Source: Dipteris shenzhenensis
Lineage: Eukaryota; Polypodiophyta; Polypodiopsida; Gleicheniales
Assembly: GCA_047967505.1 (NCBI GenBank)
Contig: CM106539.1
Length of the DNA stretch: 64,000 nt
Strand: one strand, 5' to 3'
Part shown: piece by piece, positions 42,378-51,910 of the stretch
How the letters are laid out: the number at the start of each line of letters is the position of its first letter
Numbering within the stretch: position 1 is the stretch's first letter
Made by a program: the position numbers and the translations under genes
The notes under the pieces: model-generated
The model's input: the letters and a program-made list of their open reading frames with translations, nothing else
What the model was told of the DNA's origin: nothing
The model's database searches: none

Positions 42378-43845
42378 GGGAGGATTTGAATTTAAACTAC
42401 AAACAAAAAAGCTGACATTCTCCTAAACAAAAAACTTAACATTCTCCTAAACATTCTTCCATCCTATATTCTTTCATCCTTTCCTCATTGAGCATGCACA
42501 ACATTCTCTTTCCCAAGATCTCTTACCGACAATAGTACACTCATAAGAGATCTTTCAAACACTCTTTCTTTCTTATATTTTTTAATAGTATGACACTTCT
42601 ACCTGGCTCACTAATCCCAATTGCTTTCCACCTCCTTCTCTCCCATGTCCATCCATGCAAATTTCCATCATCACATTGGCCGTCGTTGCATCGTGGCATT
42701 GCTTGCCACAACATCCAAATTTCTGTCATCACCACAACATCAAAATTTCCGCATCATTATCATCATCGCATCGCTCGCCATAGCATCCAAATTTCCCTCA
42801 CATTATCGCATTGCCCACCATCACCGAATTTGTCGTCGTCGCATCGCCCTCCATCGCCAAATTGCATCACCATCACCATAAGGGAAGGGGATGGAATCCC
42901 TCCTTCCCTCATCCTGCTCTTCCTTCCATCGTCTTTGTGCCCCCTTTTTTGTCATCTCTTACGTCCCTTTTGTCGCATCTCCTCCCATCTCGTCCCTCCT
43001 TCCTAGGACTAGGTATATTTTCTCACATTTCCTTCGGTCCTATCTCTCCTTCCGTTGCTCTTTCCATACATGCTTCCGTCCATCTTCTGTACATCTCAAA
43101 CTCTCTTGCGTCCTCTTCTGTACGTCTCTCCCTTTCCCTTTCCATCGCCCTCCCTCCTCCTACTCTTCTTTTCCTTTCCCTCCTCTCTTCCATCCCCTCT
43201 CTTCTCTTTTCCTACCATCCCTGCTTCTTTCATCAGCCATGGCCTCCCTCTCCTTCTCAAAAAGATTCATTTCTCCTCTCCCTTCTCTCTCAATTTCTCT
43301 TTCTTAAATATTTAAGAAAAGGAAACATGAATATACATTCTTCATACCTAGCTAAGCTGGTTGAAGATTTTGTAGATAGGATGTAGACTCTCCTTGATTC
43401 TTCCTCTTGCTCCTTCTTGCTCCAATTGATTGAGATAAGAATGAATGAAGAGAAGACCACCTTTTTATACTTCTTTAGGGCAAATTAAGATTTTCCTTTC
43501 CTACCCTTCTCTTTCCTTTTCCCTTTTCTTTCTTTTCACTATTGTTTTCCCTTTTCCTTTCCTTTCACCCTTCTCTTTCTTTCATACTAAGAGCAATTGT
43601 TCTCGAGTAATTATACTCAATTGTTTTCATAATAAACATGCTCTTTTTGAAACTACTAACCTCACAAATAGTTTTCTAATGTCACCCTACTCTTTCTTTT
43701 GATCAATAAATATCCTACTCAATTATTTTCATAATAAACACAATTTTTTGAAACTACTAACCTTAAAATACTTTTCTAATGTCAATTTTTACTCAAAATT
43801 GGCTATCCATTGAATCACACCTTTTTTTAAAATACTAACTTTAGA
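42378..43845. other. pyrimidine-rich stretch without a recognisable gene
   Basis: About 42590-43310 is dominated by C and T on the plus strand with catcatc and ccctcc words. Several overlapping open frames in different registers are due to this bias. attctcctaaacaaaaaac-like sequence is duplicated at about 42417-42450. No domain seen. Confidence 0.5.
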
Positions 43846-44553
43846 AACTCCTAGATGTGTTATCCAAACAAGTACTTATTGGATGGGGGCACCACCTTAC
43901 ACTTAAGTAAATAACACCTAGGTTGAGGCACATGCAAAGTGTTGTGCCCATCGAATAGGCTTTGCATTGTCAATCAAGCATTAAACACCGTTTTTGCCTC
44001 AGTGTGATGCACATTTGTAAAAAAGCATCCTTCTAAGTGTGTTATCCGAACAAGTACTTATCGGATGGGTGTGCCACATTGCATGCAACTCAATACCACC
44101 TAGGTGGAGGTGTGTGTGAAATATTGTGCCCATCGGATATGCTTTGTATGGTCGATCAAGAATTAAACATCATTTTTGCCTTAGTGTCATGCGCAACCAT
44201 AAAAAAACATGGTCCTAGGTGTGTTATTCGAACAAGTACTTATTGTATGGGCATGCAACTTTTCACATACATCCATACCATCTAGGTTGAGGTGCATGCA
44301 AAGTGTTATGCCCATCGCATATGCTTTGTATGGTCGATCAAGAATTAAACATCGTTTTTGCCTTAGTGTCATCACAATCATAAAAAAACATGGTCCTAGG
44401 TGTGTTATTCCAACAAGTACTTATCGTATGGGCATGCCACTTTGCATGCATGTAAATACCACCTAGATTGAGATGTGTGCAAAGTATTGTGTCTATCATA
44501 TATGATTTGCATGGTCGATCATGCATTCTATATCATTTTCCCCCTAGTGTTAT
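43846..44553. repeat. satellite array, first block (about four monomers of 181 bp)
   Basis: The word caagtacttat recurs at about 43869, 44051, 44232 and 44415. Each monomer contains a ggatggg...ccac segment, taccacctaggttgagg, a cccatcggatatg-like stretch, tggtcgatca, a variable cattaaacaccgttttt region and a poly-A with cctaggtgtgttatcc. The block ends inside the fourth monomer, where an 8-bp-TSD element has inserted. Confidence 0.95.
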
Positions 44554-44564
44554 GGGATGTGTCA

Positions 44565-45257
44565 TGTAAGAAAATAGTACGCAGCGGAAGATAACAACAA
44601 AACGCAAGTACACGATGGAAAGCTGGAGAGAATACAAAAATTCTGATATACCAAACTGCTGATACAACTGATGGTTGGCTGTCCACCCGTGCGCTCTACA
44701 GACAGAGCTTCGATGGTGATCTAGACAGATGCTGGACGGAGGGCTATGAGCGTGAAGAACTGGTTATCTGATGATAGGGGGTGGCCACTTATATAGTGTA
44801 AGTGGTTGACGGTCGGCCCTGTAATAGGCAGTCGGCCTAATAGACAGTCGGCCTGGAAGACCACCGACCCTTCAGAAAACATGCCGGCGGGCAGATGAAG
44901 GATCGCGCATAGGTCATACCGTCAGGCCTGGGGCTACCGGCAGCCCCCGGACCCTGCCGCTGGGGGCTTTGCCCCCAGACCCCCACCAGGGGCCTACGCC
45001 CCCCGGACCCCCTGCTATCGGGGGGGCTATCGCCCCCCCGAACCCCCCCTTTTTGCAGACGGGTATCTACTCTTGGCTCCTAAGCCGTCTCATAACCATC
45101 TGGTCTACTCTAAGACCCCTTCCAGTGTCTAAACTGGGGATCCCTCCCAATATCCGATACCCATCATGGCTTCTCCTCATATGGGGGCCTTACAACATTG
45201 GGTACACAGAATATTGGTGGGTTACATGAGAGGTGGACATTTGAGCTAACTCTAACA
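44565..45257 (-). repeat. solo LTR related to copia-2/copia-3
   Basis: It begins tgtaagaaaatagtac and ends gctaactctaaca, like the copia-2 LTR, with the minus-strand TATA box CTATATAAG at about 44791-44799. The 5-bp duplication tgtca lies at 44560-44564 and 45258-45262. There is no internal region, so it formed by LTR-LTR recombination. Strand is assigned from copia-2. Its middle carries a GC-rich hairpin cluster not seen in the copia-2 LTRs. Confidence 0.9.
44958..45055. repeat. cluster of three GC-rich hairpins inside the solo LTR
   Basis: Three successive short inverted repeats, tgggggctttgccccca, aggggcctacgcccc and gggggggctatcgcccccc, sit about 27 bp apart. Each is followed by a (c)gacccc / gaacccc spacer. 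Confidence 0.85.
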
Positions 45258-45853
45258 TGTCAATTTTACGAGCAAAAACCTATGAGCAGGTTTATACGAG
45301 CGTGTTTTTCAAGAGATTTTAAAAATAGTATTTCTTTAGGAAACATGGTTTTTACACTTTTATTTTCATTAGAACTAGATCCCTTTATCATAAAATTATA
45401 CAGACTAGTCACTCATTCATTTTTACATAACATAAATCTTCTTATTCATAGACATCCCTTTGTACCGTTGTTATTACCTTAAAAAAGTATTGAAAAATAA
45501 TTCATTTAAGAAACGTCCCTCATAATCACTCTCAATATAATAATATTATACATAAATAATTACTTATTAAACATATCATATGGCAATATCTTTCAAGAGT
45601 TTTTATAGTATTAATAACAAGATATTTATGGACATGTTTCTACAGAAATTTAAATTACTGTAAATAAGTATTAACTTGGGCTCATATATCACTCTCATAA
45701 AATACATGTAATATTTAATACTATATATGCAAGGTTTTCCAAAATATAACCCCATAGATGTGCTCAAATGGGGTTTTCCAATCAATTTGAGTGGCTGAAT
45801 GACTATATTTGGACATTGGATGTGAAAGTTATGTCACTTTTAAAAGTGATGTC

Positions 45854-45918
45854 CAAGGTAGTTTCGCCAGCGAAACTACCTTGAAAGACCTTGTTCAAAG
45901 GGGTTTCGCTGGCGAAAC
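45854..45918. repeat. palindromes in the 8-bp-TSD element
   Basis: 45854-45883 is a perfect palindrome with 14-bp arms around a 2-bp centre. At 45903-45918 gtttcgctggcgaaac repeats its core. Because of the symmetry both strands encode similar FAxETTL peptides, which should not be taken as a gene. Confidence 0.9.
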
Positions 45919-46274
45919 TACCTTGATGGCTGGCTTCAATGAGTTTTCTTTGGAGAAACCCTTTCATGAAGATAGTTTGAGAGAGGTTTTTCAATGTCAC
46001 CCCCTATTAAGTAAAAAGTTGTAAGAAGGATCATAAGGGAATTTTCATAGAGAAGTCTACTCTACATGTGGGTTTCTTCAAAAGCCATCCCATTATGTTC
46101 TCACCATTCCCAAAGATTCACATAAATATTCGTGTATAAAATAGGCATTCCTATAATACTTTTCATATTTCTAAGTGAAACTATGTTTTCTTCTGATCCA
46201 TTTTTGTCATATTTTTACATAGTTGGAAGCTTTTTTTTTCCTTCGCTCGGACGCTCGGGAAAATGCTCATCCCC

Positions 46275-49200
46275 AGTGTTATGCACCACCATAAAAAAAC
46301 ACGATCCTAGGTATATTATTTTCTAACAAGTACTTATCGGATGGGGGAGCCACTTGGCTTACAACACAATACCACCTATTTTGAAGCATGTGTAAAGTAT
46401 TGTGCCCATCAGATAGGATTTGCATTGTTGATCAAGCATTAAACACCATTTTTGCCTTAATGTGATGCTACATATCCGTTAAAAAACACGATCCTAGGTG
46501 TGTTATCCAAACAAGTACTTATTATCAAATGGGCACACCACATTTCATGCAACTCAATACCACCTAGGTTGCAGCTCATGCAGAGTATTGTGCCGATCGG
46601 ATATGCTTTGCATGGTCGATCACACATTATACACTGTTTTCCTCCTAGTGTTATGCACCACCATCACAAAATGCACTCCCAGGTGTGTTATCCTAACAAG
46701 TACTTATGGGATGGGCGTGCCATAGTACCACTTTGCATGTAGCTCAATACCACCTGCGATCAAAGTATTGTGCCCATCAGATATGATTTGCATGGTCAAC
46801 CAAGCATTAAACTCCGTTTTTGCCTTACTGTCATGCACAAGCATAAAAAAACATTGTCCTAGGTGTGTTATTCCAACAAATATTTATTGTATTGGTGTGC
46901 CACATTTCATACAACTCAATAACACCTAGTTTGAGGTGCATGAAAAGTATTGTGCCCATCGGATATGCTTTTCATGGTCGATCACACAATATGCACCGTT
47001 TTTCCCCTAGTGTTATGCACAATTGTTAAAAAGCACGCTCGCATGTGTGTTATGCGAGAAAATACTTATGGGATGGGCATGCCACTTTGCATGCAAGTAA
47101 ATACCACCTAGGTTGAGGTGCGTACAAATTATTGTTCCCATCGAATAGGATTTGTATTGTCGATCAAGCATTAAACACCGTTTTTATCTCGGTGTGATGC
47201 ACTTCCGAACAAGTACTTATTGGATGGGCGTGCCACTTTGGAAACAAGTCAATACCATGTATATTGAGATGTGTACAAAGTATTGCATCCATTGGATATG
47301 ATTTGCATGCTCAATCACTCATTATACACCGTTTTCCTCCTAGTGTTATGCACAACTGTAAAAAAAAGCACTCCCAGGTGTGTTATCTAAACAAGTACTT
47401 ACGAGATGGGCGTTCCACTTTGCATGCAGGTAAATACCACATGGATAGAGTCCTATGAAAAGTATTAATCCCATTGGATATGATTTGAATGGTCGACCAA
47501 GCATTAAACTCTACTTTTGCCTTAGTGTCATGCACAAGCATAAAAAAACATTGTCCTAGGTGTGTTATTCCAACAAGTACTTATCGGATTGGCATGCCAC
47601 ATTTCATGCAACTCAATACCACCTAGGTTAAGGTGTGTGCAAAGTATTGTGCCCCCATCAGATATGCTTTGCATGGTCAATCACACATTATACACCGTTT
47701 TTCGCCTAGTGTTATGTGCACAACCATCAAAAAACGCACTCCCAGGTGTGTGATCTAAACAAGTACTTATGGGATGGGTGCGCCACTTTGCACGCAAGTA
47801 AATACCACCTAGGTTGAGGTGCGTTCAAAGTATTATGTCCATCCAATATGCTTTGCATGGTTGATTCTCGCTATAAACACCATTTTTGCCTCATTGTGAT
47901 GCACATCTGTCAAAAAACACATTTCTAGCTATGTTAACAAAACAAGTACTTATCGGATGGGCGCGCCACTTTGCACAATTAATACCATCTAGGTTTATAT
48001 GCATGAAAAATATTGTGTCCATTGGATATGATTTTCATGCTTGATCACGCATTATACACAGTTTTCCTCCTAGTATTATGCACCACTGTCAAAAAATATG
48101 CTCCCAGGTGTGTTATCCGATCAAGTACTTATGGGATTGGCATGCCACTTTGCATGAAGTTCAATACCACCTGGATAGAATCTGTGCAAAGTATGGATCC
48201 CATCGTATATGATTTGCATGGTTGACCAAGGATTAAACTCTGTTTTTGCCTTAGTGTCATGCACAAGCATAAAAACACATTGTCCTAGGTGTGTTATTCC
48301 AACAAGTACTTATCGGATTGGTGTGCCACATTTCATACAACTCAATACCACCTAGGTTGAGATGTATGCAAAGTATTGTGCCCATCGGATCTGCTTTGCA
48401 TGGTCGATCATGCATTATGCACCATTTTCCCGCTAGTGTTATACACAACCGGCAAAAAATGCACTCCCATGTGTGTTATGCGCACAAGTACTTATGGGAT
48501 GGGCACACCACTTTGGATGCAAGTAAATACCACCTAGTTTGAGGTGTGTGCAAAGTATTGTGCCCATCGAATAGGATTTGCATTGTCGATCAAGTATTAA
48601 ACACCATTTTTACCTCAATGTGATGCACATCCGTAAAAAAACACACTCCTAATTGTGTTATCCGAACACGTACTTATTGGATGGGCGCATCACATTGCAT
48701 GCATCTCAATACCACCTAGTTTGAGGTTTTTTCAGAGTATTGTTTCCATCGGATATGCTATGCATGGTCGATCACGCATTATACACCGTTTTCCCCCTAG
48801 TGTTATGCACAACCATCAAAAAATGTGCTCCCAGGTGTATTATCTGAAAACGGTGCACCACTTTGCATGCAAGTAAATACCACCTAGTTTGAGGTGCATG
48901 AAAAGCATTGTAACCATCCAATATGCTTTGCATGGTCGATTCTTGCATTAAATACCGTTTTTGCCTTAGTATGATGCACATCCGTCAGAAAACATGCTCC
49001 TAGGTGTGTTATCCGAACAAGTACTTATTGAATGGGTGCACCACTTTGCATGCAAGTCAATAATATCTAGCTTGAGACACATGAGAAGTAACATGTCCAT
49101 CAGATATCATTTGCATGCTCGATCACGCATTATACACAATTTTCCTCCTAGTGTTATGCACCACCGTCAAAAAATGCACTTCCAAGTGTGTTATCGAAAC

Positions 49201-49787
49201 ATAATTATGGTATGGGGGTGCCACTTTGCATACATGGCAATGCCACTTTTATAGAGGCCTGTGCAAAGTATTGAGCCCATCAAATATGATTTGAATGGTC
49301 GACCAAGCATTAAACTCTGTTTTTGCCTTAGTGTCATGCACAAGCAAAAACATTATCCTAGGTGTGTTATTCCAACAAGTACTTATTGGATTGGCACGTC
49401 ACATTGCATGCAACTCAATAAAACCTATGTTGAGGTGTGTGCAAAGCATTTTGCCCATTAGATATGCTATGCATGGTCGATCACACATTATACACCATTT
49501 TTCCCCTACTGTTATGTACAACCGTCAAAAAATGCGCTCCTAGGTGTGTTATCTGAACAAGTACTTATGAGATGGGTGTGCCACTTTGCATGCAAGTAAA
49601 TACCACCTAGGTTGTGGCACATGCATAATATTGTGCCCATCCAATGTGCTTTGCATGGTCGATTCTTGCATTAAACACCGTTTTTGCCTCAGTGTGATGC
49701 ATATCCATAAAAGAACACGCTCCTAGGTGTGTTATCCAAACAAGTACTTAACGGATGGGTACACCACATTGCATGCAACTAAATACT
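46275..49787. repeat. satellite array, second block (about 19 monomers with a four-monomer order)
   Basis: Monomers of about 181 bp, marked by caagtacttat (for example about 46330, 46512, 46697, 47395, 47576, 47763, 47945, 48125, 48306). By the variable tail they fall into types: A (tgatgcacat), B (tcatgcacaagc), C (gttatgcaccac) and C' (gttatgcacaac). The order from the insertion onward is A C B C' A C B C' A C B C' A C' A C B C' A, a repeat of about 720-730 bp with one local irregularity near 48600-48950. The array ends at about 49787. Open frames across it are repeat artefacts. Confidence 0.95.
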
Positions 49788-50027
49788 AAATTATTTATAC
49801 TATATTTTATAATTCTAAATCGTAAAATCACTAATTTAAATTAGAGATTCTATTAGCTAAATGCTAAACATGAATCCATGATTGGAAACCCATATCCTTG
49901 TATCACCATCAAAATTTAATAAAATAAGTAAAATTAAAATAAAAGAGATTAATTTAAGAAAAAGTTACCAGTAATAGAAAAAATATTCAAAAGAGACTAA
50001 TATTTTTTATAAAATTTCCATAGGAAG
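49788..50027. other. AT-rich spacer
   Basis: Between the satellite and the DUF7869 copy B region; A/T-rich, no motif recognised. Confidence 0.5.
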
Positions 50028-50420
50028 ATGGCAACATATTTCAGTCCTGGGATGGAGGTGATATTATGTTACCAAAGAGAAGTAGTTGCATTTGCTACAA
50101 TCCATGATAGTGATCCAAATTCTCTTTGTCATGTTCAAAGACTTGGCAAAGATAAGGTTATAGTTATTGTATCAAAGATTCTTAGTGCACATGTTGAGCT
50201 AAGCATAAATGTGGAGATATGGAAGTACTTGGAGATGTTATGCCTTATAATGTTTTCAATAAATTATTTATTGCATGGGATAGAGATGAGACTTATCCAA
50301 CACATATTATCGAAAATACAAAGTGCAATTCTTTGGATTTGTGTGGGAGATATTTTGCAAATCATATCATTTGCAAATAAGAACATAGTGGAAGTTCAAG
50401 TTTTGGGGTTTGAACGCTAG
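50028..50420 (+). pseudogene. DUF8039-like segment upstream of DUF7869 copy B
   Basis: The 130-codon frame starts FSPGMEVILCYQREVVAFATIHDSDP, then LGKDKVIVIVSKILS. This pattern (GxxVxL, VAxAxI, DP, then a short strand) resembles the DUF8039-type domain seen in plant CACTA and other transposon genes. After a frame change near 50230 the other frame continues VMPYNVFNKLFIAWDRDETYP. This may be an N-terminal or accessory domain of the copy B gene or a separate gene. The resemblance is by eye only. Confidence 0.35.
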
Positions 50421-50703
50421 GATCAATGGTCATTTGCGAAGATAAGGATTGTGAAAGTTACTCATGATGTTACTATGGATGATAACGCAACGCCATTGTA
50501 TAGTTCCTATTATGAGGAAGGAAAAGATTTGAGATGGAGCATGCAATTTTTGAAGATTAAAAAGGGACATGTAGTTTTCAATGACAAAGATAGAGTATAC
50601 TACAATTTCAAAGGACTTAAAGAATATGCCTACAAGCCAAGCTTTGTCCTTCAAACGTGGATGATTTCAATGGACTCAAGTATAGAAGTGACATCCTATC
50701 AGG

Positions 50704-51480
50704 ATGGATGAGTTCATTGATACCGAGAAAGATAAAGAATTCAGAAGCAATGCCTACTCTAGAGTAGATGAATTCTTGCATATTGAGAAAGGCAAAGGAA
50801 TCAAAAGTGTTGTCTCTTCAAAATTAGATGATTTCAATGCAATCCTCTATAGAAGTGACATCTTATTAGGAGTGGATGAGTTTAGTGGTACTGTGAAGGC
50901 AAAAGACTTCAGAAGTGATGTCTTATCTGGAGTCGATGAATTCACACACGTCAAGAAAGATAAAGATATCATCGGTGAGCTCAATGGTACTATGAAGGAA
51001 AAAGACTTCAAAAGCAATGTCTTATCTGGAAATAATGAATTCATGCACATCCAGAAAGATAAATATATCATTTGTGTTGTCTCCTAAACGTGGATGATTT
51101 CAATGCACTTAACTATAGAAGTGATATCTTGTCGGGAGTGGATGAGTTCATTGGTACCAATAAAGCAAAAGGTTTCAGAAGTGATGTCTCATCAGGAGTG
51201 GATGAATTCATACACATTGTCAAGGAGCGCAGAGTCGAAAGTGTTGGCTTATCAAACATGGACAACATGGATATTGACTCAAATGGTCCAAAGATTACTT
51301 CAAAGACAAGAATGAAATCAAGAAAGAACTATTCAGTATTTGGCTTTGACATTGATAAGATAAACGATGCAACATCCCATGAAAACACAGTGACAAATAA
51401 ATTCTATGGGGAGAAGTGTACAATTTCCAAAGACCAAAAAAGGACTATTCGGTATTTGACTTTGATTGTAATAAGATGAA
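50704..51480 (+). pseudogene. repetitive coding stretch (VDEF/KDFRSDVLSG repeats)
   Basis: Two abutting frames (50704-51087 and 51072-51479) encode degenerate tandem units built on SDVLSGVDEF and a charged KAKDFR or EKDKEF segment, at least eight times. At DNA level the units are 50-120 bp and share gaagtgatgtcttatc(t/a)gga. The product would be an acidic/basic, low-complexity protein. I do not recognise it. It may be the N-terminal part of the copy B gene, since it lies on the same strand just upstream. Confidence 0.4.
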
Positions 51481-51550
51481 GGATGCAACATCCCATGAAA
51501 ATAAAGTGAAAAATAAATTTAACAGGGAGAAGTGTACAAATGTACAAAAG
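51330..51550 (+). repeat. 116-bp tandem duplication
   Basis: gatgcaacatcccatgaaaa occurs at 51366 and 51482, within units reading FGFDIDKINDATSHEN and FDFDCNKMKDATSHEN. Because 116 is not a multiple of three, the two copies lie in different frames. The second frame (51416-51676) ends in a Lys/Arg-rich QKKRAYICMKRKRVEAD segment that could be a nuclear localisation signal. Confidence 0.8.
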
Positions 51551-51910
51551 AAACGGGCATACATATGCATGAAAAGAAAGCGAGTCGAGGCAGATGTAGA
51601 AAAGCAACCAAAGAGAATAAGAGTAACGAATGAAGATGTTATGCTAAAAGCAATGCGATCTACATGTTGCAAGTGAAGTTGTATGCATTCCAGTAACTTC
51701 CTTGACATCAAGGGACGTAGAGAATAGGTGTGGAAAAGAAGAGGGAGCAAAAGAAATGAATACCTATTCATGAGGCTCTCTTGCTTTTTGGTAAATGACA
51801 TGAAAAAGCCAGATTTCGAACAATAGATAAATCCTCGTATAAATGGAAAAAGTATTTGCAATAATGCATATCGCACTACTATAGGATTATCAAATGGCAA
51901 ATACTAGGAT

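Larger units (their letters stand above)
44554..46274. mobile_element. hAT-like (8-bp TSD) non-autonomous element in the satellite, with nested solo LTR
   Basis: agtgttat is duplicated at 44546-44553 and 46275-46282, and the satellite monomer reads through if the insert is removed. The left end gggatgtgtca|attttacgagc (interrupted by the solo LTR) and the complement of the right end, ggggatgagcattttcccgagc, match imperfectly as terminal inverted repeats. Without the LTR and its TSD copy the element is about 1.02 kb. No transposase was recognised. The 8-bp duplication suggests hAT, but the terminal sequence is not the usual CAGGG type, so the class is uncertain. Confidence 0.6.

Noticed and set aside
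42590-43386. Overlapping open frames up to 191 codons in the pyrimidine-rich stretch
   Set aside because: Composition bias (few A on the plus strand, so few stops) explains them; no motif, and several frames are open at once.
45803-46024. Short frames on both strands with repeated FAxETTL peptides
   Set aside because: The peptide appears on both strands because the DNA is palindromic; not evidence for a gene.
43846-49787. Many similar 60-90-codon open frames across the satellite
   Set aside because: They recur because the monomer recurs, shift frame between monomers and show no protein-level constraint; they are repeat artefacts.
43846-49787. CRISPR-like array of repeats and spacers
   Set aside because: Monomers are about 181 bp of continuous, diverged similarity with no short identical repeat plus unique spacer pattern, and the DNA is plant.
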